64,000 bases of DNA from a virus: the IMG/VR virus record IMGVR_UViG_3300042482_001138, positions 210,139 through 274,138 of that record. The stretch is one strand, 5' to 3'. Every line of letters starts with the position of its first letter. The stretch's first letter is position 1. The notes beneath the pieces are model-generated. The model saw only the letters and a program-made list of their open reading frames with translations. It did no database searches and was not told the origin of the DNA. Below are positions 15,657-24,511 of this stretch, one piece after another. A program made the position numbers and the translations under genes.

Positions 15657-15869
15657 ATGAAATTTCTTAAGTTTCTAATAATTGAGCTTATGAATAAGTA
15701 TGGTTCGTTTATGTGGTTTGGAACTCATTTATCTATGACTCAAACAGATTGGCACTATCTACTTGAAACTTTTTTATGTCTTTTAGTTAACCTTTTAGTT
15801 ATTTTTTCCTTATATTTGCAATACAAAGAAAAGGAAGATGAAAAATTACAAAAAACTAATAATACCTAA
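15657..15869 (+). CDS. Small membrane protein (70 aa)
   Basis: Three nt after the previous stop. N terminus MKFLKFLIIELMNKYGSFMW, one strong TM segment (LLETFLCLLVNLLVIFSLYL) and a charged cytoplasmic tail (QYKEKEDEKLQ). Overlaps the next gene by 32 nt. Function unknown. Confidence 0.6.
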   Translation: MKFLKFLIIELMNKYGSFMWFGTHLSMTQTDWHYLLETFLCLLVNLLVIFSLYLQYKEKEDEKLQKTNNT

Positions 15870-16428
15870 AGATTCTGCATGGAATAGGAAAGGAATCTTA
15901 CCATTATTATGGCGAAACACACATTGGAGATTAAGATACTTTCTTGGAGGTATTAAAAACATTTTCAGATGGATGCCAACTTTATATAAAGATAAAGATT
16001 GGGATGATTGGTACATATTCACAATTCTTCAGAAAAAAATAGAATTTCAGCGTAAGGAAATAATCTACGCTAATCGCCATATGGAGGTTGATCGTGATAA
16101 TCGTGATATGACTATAGTTTTAAATTTAATAGAAAGAGTTAAAGAAGAATATTATGGTACTGAATATCTTGACTATTCAGAAACTAAATTCAGGTTTGAA
16201 CCTATTGAGGGGGATGATGATCATTATTCATTAGAACAAGATTTAATTTCAGAAAATTACGATGAGTATCTAAGAAAGTACCCGTCAAGTGTTCGTAAAG
16301 TATCAAAAGAAAAACCTGATTTAAATAAAAGAGATTTATGTTTTTGGGTTGCAAAACATAACGAAGAAAAGGCACATAATTTATTGTTCAGAATTTTAAA
16401 AGAAAGAATGAGATGGTGGTGGGATTAA
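15838..16428 (+). CDS. Conserved-looking phage protein of unknown function (196 aa)
   Basis: Trp- and Arg-rich N terminus (LLWRNTHWRLRYFLGGIKNI) followed by a DWDDWYIFTILQKKIEFQRK helix and an acidic middle. I recall similar proteins with this WDD..I...K pattern in other large marine phages, without known function. A TATATTTG box (15795-15802) inside the preceding gene could be a host-type -7 element for it, but no -33 TTG is well placed. Confidence 0.7.
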   Translation: MKNYKKLIIPKDSAWNRKGILPLLWRNTHWRLRYFLGGIKNIFRWMPTLYKDKDWDDWYIFTILQKKIEFQRKEIIYANRHMEVDRDNRDMTIVLNLIERVKEEYYGTEYLDYSETKFRFEPIEGDDDHYSLEQDLISENYDEYLRKYPSSVRKVSKEKPDLNKRDLCFWVAKHNEEKAHNLLFRILKERMRWWWD

Positions 16429-16607
16429 AAGTCTATAAAGTAAAAGATAAAGAAACGTATAATCACTTACATACTGTTCTTTCTGGTTGGTGTTTTTTTA
16501 GAAATGAAAATCAAAATTATTATATCAAAGCTCCCGTTAACAAAACAATTCTTAATTTGATTGAAATGGGGCTTATTCAGGAAGAAGATCAAAAGAAGAT
16601 TGAATAA
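16413..16607 (+). CDS. Small hypothetical protein (64 aa)
   Basis: Overlaps the upstream gene by 16 nt and the downstream minus-strand gene by 35 nt. Contains KVKDKETYNHLHTVLSGWCF and an amphipathic C terminus. No family recognised. Confidence 0.5.
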   Translation: MVVGLKVYKVKDKETYNHLHTVLSGWCFFRNENQNYYIKAPVNKTILNLIEMGLIQEEDQKKIE

Positions 16608-16854
16608 TAATTTCTTTTCTTGAACCAACAACACTCCAAGCCATTTTTATCAATGAATTCAATGAAGTGGGGTACAAAATTTCAAAATCATCAAGACTAG
16701 ATACAAACAAAGTAACGTTCAATAAATAGGAGTCTTTACTTCTAATGTAACTTATATTGTTTATTGATATTTTACTATTTTTTCCAAACATTTCAGATAA
16801 GTCTTTTTTTAGTTGGGTGTCTAAAAACATTTGTAAAATTTCCTTTCTGTTCAT
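16573..16854 (-). CDS. Hypothetical protein (93 aa)
   Basis: ATG chosen at 16854 (MNRKEILQMFLDTQLKKDLS); an in-frame TTG at 16890 would add 12 residues. Contains a strand region (DSYLLNVTLFVSSLDDFEIL) and a helix near the end (LNSLIKMAWSVVGS). Convergent with 16413. Unknown function. Confidence 0.55.
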   Translation of the reverse strand: MNRKEILQMFLDTQLKKDLSEMFGKNSKISINNISYIRSKDSYLLNVTLFVSSLDDFEILYPTSLNSLIKMAWSVVGSRKEIIIQSSFDLLPE

Positions 16855-16934
16855 ACGATAAAAAATAGTTATTGTATACTCATTTGACAAGTCAAAGTAT
16901 AGACATAACCAATAATTATTACTATTTATTTTAT

Positions 16935-19391
16935 ATGAAAAAAATATTTTTAATTTTTATACTTTTAGTTAACTTTGTGTATTCACAATATTGTCCTTAT
17001 ATTGGACCGGATTTAACCTTACCTTGTGGTGTCAACTCAACAACTTTGACCGCTGATCTATCACAATGTGGTCAAGGAGCACTTCCTCAAGGAACCTCTA
17101 ATTATGGAGTTACTAACATACCTTATGTTGCTCAAGTAAATAACGGAACATTGGTTCAACTTGGGGACGATTCACAATCTGGTGTATTTAATATTGGTTT
17201 TACTTTTTGTTATTACGGATCAACTTACACACAGTTTCGTATAGGATCTAACGGATGGGTTTCGTTAGGTGCAGGTGCTCAACCAACAACGTTCACATCT
17301 GCGGCAATTCCAAATGCAGGATTTAACATACCTAAAAATTGTATTATGGGCCCATGGCAAGATTGGAACCCTGGAATTGGAGGTCAAATTAGATATCAAG
17401 TACAAGGAACAGCTCCGTGTCGTAAATTAGTAGTTAGTTGGATAGGTGTTCCTATGTTTTCTTGTACAAACCTTCAGGGCACTTTTCATATTATACTTTA
17501 TGAATCCACAAATGTTATAGAAAATCATATTGCAAATAAACCAAACTGTCTTCAATGGGCTGGAGGAACTGCAGTACAGGGTATACATAACCTTTTAGGA
17601 AACGCTGCCGTAACAGTTGTAGGACGAAACTCAACTCAATGGACTACTGTTAACAATGCTTATCGTTGGACACCAAACGGTGGAGTGATCCAACCAACTT
17701 GGACATGGTATCAGGTAGGAAATCCAAACCCAATTGGTACAGGATTGAGTATCACTGTCAATCCCCCCATCGGAGGAGCCTATTATACCTGTCAACCAGT
17801 ATTCCCTTCTTGTAACGCAGGATGGGCAACATGTAATATTGGTGGTGGTAATTTAGGTCCCGACACCATTTTAGTAACACCAACACCAAATTTACCACCA
17901 CCCACAGTTACTCCAACAGATCCTTTATGTAATAATGGTTGTAATGGATCAATAGTTGTGACTCCTGTTGGTGGATTAGCCCCTTATGTTATTAATTGGG
18001 CTAATGGATCAAACACTCTAACTTTAAATAACTTGTGTTCAGGGACATATAATTTTTCTTTAACCGATGCAAATGGGTGTGTGTACAATGGAACTTCCAC
18101 TTTATTGAACCCACCACCATTACAATTACCAATAGTAACGTCAACTAACCCAACTTGTTTTGGTTATTGTGACGGATCATCAATTGTCAATCCTATAGAT
18201 GGACTTGCACCATACACATACCTTTGGAATGATGGTCAAACCACTCAAACGGCAACTAATTTATGTTCGGGAAACTATTCTGTAACTGTTACAGACGCAA
18301 ATAACTGTCCTGCAACTCAAACTACAACGTTAGTTGATCCTCCACTTGTAACAATCAACCCGATTACAGGATCAGACACAGTTTGTTTTAACTCTACAGG
18401 TAATTTATACAATGTTTCAAGTGTTTTTCCTAACCTAAACTACGTATGGACTAATACGATAGGAAATATCTCGTCAGGACAAGGTACAAATCAAATAAAC
18501 TTGGACGTAACTGGCGTGAATAATGGTCTTTACACTAATACTTTATCGGTTATTGGTGTAAATCAGGTAGGTTGTCAGTCACAACCTCAAACTTTTTCTA
18601 TAGTTGTGTTAAATATTTTTCCTGTGATCACACCAGTTGGACCTTTTTGCGAATACGACAACTGTATCAACCTAATTGCGACTCCTCCTAACGGTAGTTT
18701 TAGTGGATCTAACGTAATTGGTGATCAATATTGTCCAAGTAATGGTTATATTGGTCTTGATGAGGTTACGTATACTTATATTCAGTCAGGATGTTTGTTT
18801 GATACCTCAATATTTGTTCAAACTTACTCAAGACCATCAATAATTCCTGTCACAAATGGTATTGTAGGTGAAAATACTGAGTATCATCAGATATGTGAAG
18901 GAGATACGGTACAAGATTCCTTCACGTTGAACACACCGAGTGGTGGTTTTAACGAATGGTATGTGTTTGGTGACACAACACAGACACAAAACCTGTCAAT
19001 TACATGGAATATTGATGGAATCTACACATTTCAAGGGGTAAGATGGGACAATGGATGTGTTTCTAACCCCCAAACGTTCACTGTAACGTTAGAATTGTGT
19101 CCAAATGACATATTTTACATACCAAACGCCTTTACACCCGATGGAGACGAAAAAAACAACGTATTTAAACCCATAATTACATCAGGAGTTGACATTTTTA
19201 ACTACAGTTTTGTTATATTCAACCGTTGGGGACAGATAATATGGGAATCAATGAACACAAATACAGGTTGGGACGGTACATATGACAACAAACCATGTCA
19301 AGATGGAGTTTATACGTGGAAATTGAAGTATAAAAATCCTAAAAATGATGAAATTCGTGAGTTTTATGGAAATTTCTCATTAATTAAGTAA
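16935..19391 (+). CDS. T9SS-type secreted surface protein with SprB-like repeats and CHU_C/gliding C-terminal domain
   Basis: 818 aa. Signal peptide MKKIFLIFILLVNFVYSQ (start at 16935; the upstream in-frame ATG would bury it). Residues about 20-300 form a Cys-containing beta-rich domain typical of Flavobacteriia surface proteins. About 320-480 holds two SprB-like repeats (DPLCNNGCNGSIVVTPVGG and NPTCFGYCDGSSIVNPIDG, each followed by LAPY, W-N-(D/N)-G and T-D-A-N-x-C). The last 90 residues start IPNAFTPDGDEKNNVFKPI and include YSFVIFNRWGQIIWES and GVYTWKLKYKN, the gliding-motility-associated type B sorting domain for type IX secretion. Predicted to be exported to or through the outer membrane by the host T9SS. 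Its composition is less AT-biased than its neighbours, suggesting transfer from a host. Roles could be adhesin, surface mask or superinfection exclusion; unknown. Confidence 0.88.
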   Translation: MKKIFLIFILLVNFVYSQYCPYIGPDLTLPCGVNSTTLTADLSQCGQGALPQGTSNYGVTNIPYVAQVNNGTLVQLGDDSQSGVFNIGFTFCYYGSTYTQFRIGSNGWVSLGAGAQPTTFTSAAIPNAGFNIPKNCIMGPWQDWNPGIGGQIRYQVQGTAPCRKLVVSWIGVPMFSCTNLQGTFHIILYESTNVIENHIANKPNCLQWAGGTAVQGIHNLLGNAAVTVVGRNSTQWTTVNNAYRWTPNGGVIQPTWTWYQVGNPNPIGTGLSITVNPPIGGAYYTCQPVFPSCNAGWATCNIGGGNLGPDTILVTPTPNLPPPTVTPTDPLCNNGCNGSIVVTPVGGLAPYVINWANGSNTLTLNNLCSGTYNFSLTDANGCVYNGTSTLLNPPPLQLPIVTSTNPTCFGYCDGSSIVNPIDGLAPYTYLWNDGQTTQTATNLCSGNYSVTVTDANNCPATQTTTLVDPPLVTINPITGSDTVCFNSTGNLYNVSSVFPNLNYVWTNTIGNISSGQGTNQINLDVTGVNNGLYTNTLSVIGVNQVGCQSQPQTFSIVVLNIFPVITPVGPFCEYDNCINLIATPPNGSFSGSNVIGDQYCPSNGYIGLDEVTYTYIQSGCLFDTSIFVQTYSRPSIIPVTNGIVGENTEYHQICEGDTVQDSFTLNTPSGGFNEWYVFGDTTQTQNLSITWNIDGIYTFQGVRWDNGCVSNPQTFTVTLELCPNDIFYIPNAFTPDGDEKNNVFKPIITSGVDIFNYSFVIFNRWGQIIWESMNTNTGWDGTYDNKPCQDGVYTWKLKYKNPKNDEIREFYGNFSLIK

Positions 19392-19447
19392 ATAAATTGA
19401 CTTTTTTAAAAAAAAATAGTATTAATTAGTATAAAATTATAAAAATT

Positions 19448-19678
19448 ATGTTATTAAACGCACTTTTAATCATTTTTACACTAGTTTTGATCGTAATTGC
19501 GGTCGGAATGGTCATTTGGTGGAAAAAATTTGGTAAATCTTTCTTTGAAATGTCAAAAAATCTTTCAAAAATGAACCAAAACATGTTAAAAAACCAAAAA
19601 ATAGGTAATTTGGGGGATTTTACCAAAGATTTTGATGAACAAATGAAGATAATTCAACAATTTATGAAGAAAAAGTAA
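19448..19678 (+). CDS. Membrane-anchored helical protein (76 aa)
   Basis: N-terminal TM segment (MLLNALLIIFTLVLIVIAVG) followed by a Trp-Lys boundary and a Met/Asn/Lys-rich helical domain (EMSKNLSKMNQNMLKNQKIG). Predicted N-out or single-pass inner-membrane protein. Single gene with its own terminator. Function unknown. Confidence 0.65.
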   Translation: MLLNALLIIFTLVLIVIAVGMVIWWKKFGKSFFEMSKNLSKMNQNMLKNQKIGNLGDFTKDFDEQMKIIQQFMKKK

Positions 19679-19701
19679 CAAATTACTATCAAAAATGCGA
19701 C

Positions 19702-19730
19702 AAAAAAGGGTATTATTTACCCTTTTTTTG
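19702..19730. terminator. Bidirectional terminator
   Basis: AAAAAAGGGTA...TACCCTTTTTTT, between convergent genes 19448 (+) and 19713 (-); its stem includes the stop of the minus-strand gene. Confidence 0.85.
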
Positions 19731-19865
19731 TTTAATTTCGACTTCATATGGACCTGTAGTTGTCTTATGGTTATCGTATTTCCATATTACAATACAATCT
19801 TCATGATCAACAATTCTTTCATATTTCTTTCGTTCTGGTAGTTTTTTTTCTTTTTTACTTGACAT
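19713..19865 (-). CDS. Small basic protein (50 aa)
   Basis: MSSKKEKKLPERKKYERIVD followed by a strand-like region (EDCIVIWKYDNHKTTTGPYE). Placed directly against the shared terminator, which supports it as a real gene. No family recognised. Confidence 0.55.
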   Translation of the reverse strand: MSSKKEKKLPERKKYERIVDHEDCIVIWKYDNHKTTTGPYEVEIKQKKGK

Positions 19866-19965
19866 ATTTTACAAATATAGTCTTTTTATCAGTAATTTAC
19901 AAATTTTTTTATCTAACTATCAAAAATAATTACACAAATTACTAAAAAGTTATTTTGATATTAAA

Positions 19966-19992
19966 TAAAAACCCCACTTTTCAAGGTGGGGC
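19966..19992 (-). terminator. Rho-independent terminator
   Basis: Minus-strand hairpin GCCCCACCTT / AAGTGGGG followed by TTTTTA, downstream of the 20019 gene. Confidence 0.8.
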
Positions 19993-20018
19993 TAGTAAAA
20001 AATTTAAAAAAATGAAAA

Positions 20019-20282
20019 TTAACCTTCTGTAATTTCTTCAGAATCTGAACCGTGTTTTTTGTGAATAAATTTATCAACAGAACCTATCGCGAATGACCCT
20101 AAAACCAATATTAAAAATGAATTGAATATAAATTCATTAATTACTAATGGTGCCCCCATAAATCCTGTTACAATATCCGCACAAGCAAATATACACATCA
20201 TAATAAATGCGATAAAACCAACAACAGATTTTTCATTGATAGAATTGTTGTCACAAAATAGTTCTTTTAAAAATTTTTTCAT
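20019..20282 (-). CDS. Small two-TM protein, holin-like
   Basis: 87 aa: charged start MKKFLKELFCDNNS, TM1 about 19-38 (SVVGFIAFIMMCIFACADIV), TM2 about 50-70 (FIFNSFLILVLGSFAIGSVD), then a basic/acidic tail (KFIHKKHGSDSEEITEG). This N-in/C-in hairpin layout is usual for class II holins and related phage membrane proteins. It is 32 kb from the endolysin, so a lysis role is not implied by context. A TATTTATA box on the minus strand (20299-20306) lies 16 nt upstream. Confidence 0.65.
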   Translation of the reverse strand: MKKFLKELFCDNNSINEKSVVGFIAFIMMCIFACADIVTGFMGAPLVINEFIFNSFLILVLGSFAIGSVDKFIHKKHGSDSEEITEG

Positions 20283-20367
20283 AATTAATTGTTTTTTATA
20301 TAAATATTTAATAAAAAGTAAAAAAACTATTTACTTTTTTTATTTGTATACATTGTGTTTGTAGACC

Positions 20368-20400
20368 AAAAAAAAAAAGGGACAGTAGCGAATTGTCCCT
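20368..20400 (-). terminator. Rho-independent terminator
   Basis: Minus-strand AGGGACA / TGTCCCT hairpin with loop of nine, then a run of 11 T; ends the 20441 gene. Confidence 0.9.
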
Positions 20401-20440
20401 TTCATTGTTACCAATAACGGTAACGATCCTAAGCAAAAAT

Positions 20441-20971
20441 TTATTGGCCCTTAACCAAATTAATACATTGTTTTAGATATTCTTTAGCTCTTGGTGACGG
20501 AGTATATTCGTCTTCCCTAGTTTGAAGATTTAAAACTCTTTCGATATCTTTGACAAGTTCCGTACCATGTTCATTTTCTTTATATAATTCTATTATTTTG
20601 TCCATAGCTCGGTGACAATCACCAGTAGTTTCATCGTAATAGTTTTTGTTTCGAAACCTATTCAAATTGTTCATCATTTCATATGCCAAATGTGAACCAC
20701 CATCTTTGATATCTTTAAAAAGTCTCAGATTATTTAATATACCTAAAGTATCTACCATAGAGTTAACCCCTGATTGTCTTTTTGTAATACCAGGTGAATA
20801 TTTTCCATATTCTTCAGCTCTACCTACTATTTCATCAAGAGGGATCATATTTTCTCGAACACATCTTGGTTTCACTTCACCTTTTTTTCTTTTTGTTTCT
20901 GAATCCTCCTCATTTAAAACTTTTCTTGCAATTCTTCTAATGTCTGATTCTGAAATTTTAAACACTTTCAT
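20441..20971 (-). CDS. Leader-bearing hypothetical protein (176 aa)
   Basis: Leader MKVFKISESDIRRIARKVLN ending L-N-E at residue 21, a clear relative of the TESDLTRIVRRVISE leaders at 9815, 41227 and 57235, here on the minus strand. The body is helical with charged clusters (KRKKGEVKPRCVREN; EDEYTPSPRAKEYLKQCINL). A TATTTAT box precedes it on the minus strand (about 20989-20996). Confidence 0.75.
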   Translation of the reverse strand: MKVFKISESDIRRIARKVLNEEDSETKRKKGEVKPRCVRENMIPLDEIVGRAEEYGKYSPGITKRQSGVNSMVDTLGILNNLRLFKDIKDGGSHLAYEMMNNLNRFRNKNYYDETTGDCHRAMDKIIELYKENEHGTELVKDIERVLNLQTREDEYTPSPRAKEYLKQCINLVKGQ

Positions 20972-21045
20972 ATTTTTTATTTTTTAGATAAATATATTAA
21001 AATAAGTGAATTTTCACATATTTATACTAATAAATATCAACTACC

Positions 21046-21420
21046 ATGATCAACGAATCAACTATAAAAAAATTAATACATAAAATTATAAATGAAGAGT
21101 TTAATAATTTTATATATCGTGACATTTATGGATCAGTAGAAAATGCTGATTTTATATTAGAAGCAGAATATCAAGGACGAAAAGTCCAACTTGGTAAAAT
21201 AATGCAAGGTGATATTAAAAAATTTAAAGTTTATGTTAAAAATGACAAAGGAAAGGTTGTTAAAGTAAACTTTGGTTTTGGTGGAAAATCTGCAAAAGGT
21301 AAAAGGATGGTTATAAAGAAAAATAACCCCGAAAGAAGAAGATCTTTCAGGGCAAGACATAATTGTGACAATCCTGGCCCAAGATGGAAACCGAGATATT
21401 GGGCTTGTAGAACTTGGTAA
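21046..21420 (+). CDS. Leader-bearing protein with Arg/Cys C-terminal motif (124 aa)
   Basis: Short leader MINESTIKKLIHKIINE (I-N-E at residues 15-17). The centre is a small beta domain (residues 45-90, LEAEYQGRKVQLGKIMQGDI). The end contains RRRSFRARHNCDNPGPRW and YWACRTW: an Arg-rich, two-Cys tail of a type I associate with uncharacterised phage virion proteins (recall, not checked). Preceded by TATTTATAC 19 nt upstream. Confidence 0.75.
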   Translation: MINESTIKKLIHKIINEEFNNFIYRDIYGSVENADFILEAEYQGRKVQLGKIMQGDIKKFKVYVKNDKGKVVKVNFGFGGKSAKGKRMVIKKNNPERRRSFRARHNCDNPGPRWKPRYWACRTW

Positions 21421-22386
21421 TTATTTGATAACAAATTTAACGGAATTCAAACAATTTAAATTACTCGGGTTAGAACCTGCGTATGATATTGCACTTTGTA
21501 AAGATTCTTCTATTTCAACAAGTTTCGAAAAAATTGACAAATCCTTGTATTCAACTAATTTTTTAATACCCTCAATTCGGTTTGTTTTTCCTGATTGAGA
21601 TGAAGATGCACTTCCCCAAAATTCCTTGTACCAAGAATTGTCTATCATGTTTTTAACCTTTTTACCTGGAGATTCCTGATAACCCGATAACATACCGCCA
21701 ACCATAACCATCGAAGCTCCTAAAACTAAACTTTTTACAATATCACAATGTTGTTTAATTGATCCATCGGCAATTATAGGTACTTTTGAAACTTCAACAC
21801 AGTTTCTTATCATAGACGCCTGCCAACCCCTATTACCAAAACCTGTTGAGTGATATGTAGTACAGGCAGATCCACCGCCAATACCACATTTGATTGCATC
21901 ACATCCCCATTCAGTTAGATCGGTTACCGCTTCAGGTGTACAAACATTACCTCCAATTAAAAAAACATCTGGCATTCTGTTTTTAACGTAATTAACCATT
22001 TTTTTCATTTTGATTGAATGTCCGTGAGCAATATCTATTGTGATAAAGTTAGGGATGTAGTTTTTTGTCACCAACTCGTCTATAAGTTGGTATGAATCTT
22101 CGTTAACTCCGATTGAAATTGACAACATTAGGTCCAAATCAATTATTTTTTTACAGAAATTAATTATGTCAATGTTAAATCTGTGCATAATATAAAAATA
22201 ACCTTTTTCTGCCAACTTGATTGCAAGATCTTCGTCAATAATACTTTCCATGTTGGCGGGTACAATTGGTAGGTTGAATTTAAATTTACCAAATTTACAA
22301 GATGCGTCACATTCAGACCTACTATTAGCGTAACTAAAAGTTGGTAAAAGAGTTATATCGTCAAAATCAAAAACTTTATTGTTCAT
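21421..22386 (-). CDS. guaC: GMP reductase
   Basis: 321 aa, near the usual length of bacterial GuaC. IMPDH/GMPR fold signatures: DFDDITLLP start, VPANMESI (NAD/substrate loop), and the catalytic loop GIGGGSACTT with Cys175. TGFGNRGWQ, PIIADGSIKQHCDIVKSLVLGA and GYQESPGKK match the GMPR C-terminal half, ending SVKFVIK. It deaminates GMP to IMP using NADPH, letting the phage shift purine pools. Overlaps the thioesterase gene by 11 nt, so the two are co-transcribed. No CBS insert, as expected for GMPR rather than IMPDH. Confidence 0.9.
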   Translation of the reverse strand: MNNKVFDFDDITLLPTFSYANSRSECDASCKFGKFKFNLPIVPANMESIIDEDLAIKLAEKGYFYIMHRFNIDIINFCKKIIDLDLMLSISIGVNEDSYQLIDELVTKNYIPNFITIDIAHGHSIKMKKMVNYVKNRMPDVFLIGGNVCTPEAVTDLTEWGCDAIKCGIGGGSACTTYHSTGFGNRGWQASMIRNCVEVSKVPIIADGSIKQHCDIVKSLVLGASMVMVGGMLSGYQESPGKKVKNMIDNSWYKEFWGSASSSQSGKTNRIEGIKKLVEYKDLSIFSKLVEIEESLQSAISYAGSNPSNLNCLNSVKFVIK

Positions 22387-22789
22387 ATTCTATTGTTTCT
22401 ATTAGTGTTGTTATTCTACGTTTAGCTTTTTCACCTAAAGGTATTGGATTTCCTCCTTCATCGATTTGTACAAATGTGATTTGGGTTTTTAATACCAAGT
22501 CTTGTTTTCCAGTATAAACATTATGAGCTCGAGCTTCCATATATAAAGTCATTGATGTGTTCCCAACTTTTGTTGGTTTACCATAAATTTTTAATAACTG
22601 ACTTTCTTTTGCCGGTCTTTCAAAATTACATTTATCTATTGATACTGTAACCATTCTTGGTGTATCACATAATTGCATTGAATATCCGGCCGCTGAAGCA
22701 TCTATCCATGCAAGTAATTTACCACCAAATAAATTACCGTGGAAACCTAAATCAGATTTTTTGATTGGGTGGGTATTTAATAAATCCAT
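22376..22789 (-). CDS. Acyl-CoA thioesterase, hotdog fold
   Basis: 137 aa. The N-terminal signature GNLFGGKLLAWIDASAAGYS places the catalytic Asp in the hotdog helix, as in YciA/BFIT-type acyl-CoA hydrolases, followed by the central strands (MVTVSIDKCNFERPAKESQL; NTSMTLYMEARAHNVYTGKQ). It hydrolyses acyl-CoA to free fatty acid and CoA in the cytoplasm. Very unusual in phages; possibly adjusts host lipid pools. First gene of the minus-strand pair with GMP reductase. Confidence 0.85.
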   Translation of the reverse strand: MDLLNTHPIKKSDLGFHGNLFGGKLLAWIDASAAGYSMQLCDTPRMVTVSIDKCNFERPAKESQLLKIYGKPTKVGNTSMTLYMEARAHNVYTGKQDLVLKTQITFVQIDEGGNPIPLGEKAKRRITTLIETIEYEQ

Positions 22790-22853
22790 TTCTTTAACTT
22801 TTTAAAAAAAATACATATTATTGAAAATACAATCAATACTAATATTTATCATT

Positions 22854-23453
22854 ATGGATTTTGAGCAAATTTTGTTAGAAGACGGTAGAAGAAGACAAGT
22901 AATAAGAGCTATTGTTAGGGATATAATAACAGTTTATAAAAAAGAAGATGAAGGGGAATTTTATTTACCAAATCACATTGAAAAAGATGATGACTATTAT
23001 AATTTTACGAATTTTGACCATAATTTAATTGTAGAATTAATAATAATTGAAAACTATGACATAGAAGACTTTATTGTTGACGCTAACTATTGGAGAGACG
23101 AAGAAATAATTGAAATTATAATTGATTACAATCCTGATCGTAAATTCGAAACTTTATACGATTTAGTTGGTGAACTTAACCAAATTGTCGCCCACGAAAT
23201 CAGACATATTGACCAAAAACATAAAGGTACACACGATCTTGATCAAGAAGAAGAGTATGACCCATTTAAGTATTACAGTCAACCACATGAAGTTGACGCT
23301 CAAGTCTTTGGTTTTAATCGACTTTCCAAACTTACAAAAAAACCGTATGAAGCCGTGGTACGAAGTTGGTTTGAAAAAAATAAAGATATTCATAGACTTA
23401 ATGAAAAAGAAAAAGAAGAAATTATAAAAATTTTACTTAATTATAAAAATTAA
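22854..23453 (+). CDS. HExxH zinc metallopeptidase with short leader-like start
   Basis: 199 aa from the ATG at 22854 (TATTTATC box 3 nt before). MDFEQILLE could be a minimal leader (L-L-E at 7-9). Central motif AHEIRHIDQKHKG has H114-E115-x-x-H118, and the downstream helix PHEVDAQVFGFNRL supplies Glu146, the usual third ligand (gluzincin arrangement). The preceding region is acidic. Target unknown: a virion-processing or host-protein-cleaving protease is possible. Two nt before the next gene. Confidence 0.8.
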   Translation: MDFEQILLEDGRRRQVIRAIVRDIITVYKKEDEGEFYLPNHIEKDDDYYNFTNFDHNLIVELIIIENYDIEDFIVDANYWRDEEIIEIIIDYNPDRKFETLYDLVGELNQIVAHEIRHIDQKHKGTHDLDQEEEYDPFKYYSQPHEVDAQVFGFNRLSKLTKKPYEAVVRSWFEKNKDIHRLNEKEKEEIIKILLNYKN

Positions 23454-23454
23454 T

Positions 23455-23859
23455 ATGGCTAAAAGGTACCCACAAAAGTATGAAGAAAAATTATTAGTAA
23501 TAAAAAAGTTAATTTCATTAAAAAGTAAGTTACTTTCGGAATACAATAGAGATTTTACAATCGAACTTGATGATTATGATTATAGTGAACAAGATGACGA
23601 ATTCAACGAATTAGTTTTTGAAATCAGAATAAAAAATGTTGAATGTCCTGATTGTGATTTTGAAATCGATGGTCTGAGCCATGATTTACAAACAATAAAA
23701 GATAAAATATTGAATGGATCGTCGTTCAATTTATCCAAAAAATTAAATATAACTGCTGGTAACTCAACTACAAGGGGTGTACTATTAGGTGAACTTGATT
23801 ACAGATTTAGTTACATCCAATCAGTAGTTTTTCATCTATTTATAGATCCAGAAGGTTAA
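23455..23859 (+). CDS. Hypothetical protein (134 aa)
   Basis: Lys-rich N-terminal helix, a CPDCDFEID segment with two Cys, and a C-terminal beta-rich part (GNSTTRGVLLGELDYRFSYI). Follows the metallopeptidase by one nt and overlaps the convergent gene by 4 nt. No leader and no recognised family. Confidence 0.65.
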   Translation: MAKRYPQKYEEKLLVIKKLISLKSKLLSEYNRDFTIELDDYDYSEQDDEFNELVFEIRIKNVECPDCDFEIDGLSHDLQTIKDKILNGSSFNLSKKLNITAGNSTTRGVLLGELDYRFSYIQSVVFHLFIDPEG

Positions 23860-24476
23860 GATCTAAACCTGTCAACAATTTTTCTTACCAATTCTTTTAC
23901 CATAACACCCGAAACAGTCAACGCACCAAAAGAAATTATTCTTTTAACAACATCATCTAACGCAACTTCCGAAAAATCCTTTGTGGCAATTTTGTAAATT
24001 TCAGGAAGAACTGGTATTAAAAAGGCATATGCTATCATATTACTTACTTTGTGTGTCGTAATACCTAAACTATCAATGAAAGAAAGAAATGTTTTTTCTA
24101 ATTTTTCAGTTTTGGTTAAAACTTCGTCAAAAATTTTAACTAAACCTTTTTCTTTAATCATAACCAATATTTTATGTAAAAACTTTTTGTTTGATGTAAA
24201 ATAAGTTAAAATTATTCCAGTTAGAATCAAATCTATTTCTGTACCACTAATTTTTATGGGTTGGTTTTCAATAAAGTCAGAAATAGGTCCGATGAATCCC
24301 CCTATTGTTGTTCCCCAGGTTAATAAAAAAGTTAAGTCCAAACCGGCTTGTGTTTTTGCCGATTTAATTATTCTAGTTACAATTGAAGATTGATCTTCTA
24401 AAGTTTTAGAAATACTTTTTTTAGATTCTTCTAATAGAATATATTTATATTGTGATTCTGTAATTATTATATTCAT
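23856..24476 (-). CDS. Leader-bearing membrane protein (206 aa)
   Basis: ATG at 24476 gives MNIIITESQYKYILLEESKK, a leader relative ending L-L-E at residue 16. Several hydrophobic segments follow (FLLTWGTTIGGFIGPISDFI; IDLILTGIILTYFT; MIAYAFLIPVLPEIY; IISFGALTVSGVMVKELV), giving about four TM helices. Membrane proteins with such leaders are unexpected for a simple soluble-cargo model. TATTTATTAA lies upstream on the minus strand. Confidence 0.7.
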   Translation of the reverse strand: MNIIITESQYKYILLEESKKSISKTLEDQSSIVTRIIKSAKTQAGLDLTFLLTWGTTIGGFIGPISDFIENQPIKISGTEIDLILTGIILTYFTSNKKFLHKILVMIKEKGLVKIFDEVLTKTEKLEKTFLSFIDSLGITTHKVSNMIAYAFLIPVLPEIYKIATKDFSEVALDDVVKRIISFGALTVSGVMVKELVRKIVDRFRS

Positions 24477-24511
24477 GATCAATTAATAAATATATTGTAA
24501 TATTTATTTAT

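Noticed and set aside
19760-19945. 61-aa + strand ORF
   Set aside because: Antisense to a 50-aa minus-strand ORF that ends exactly at a bidirectional terminator; no upstream box on the + strand.
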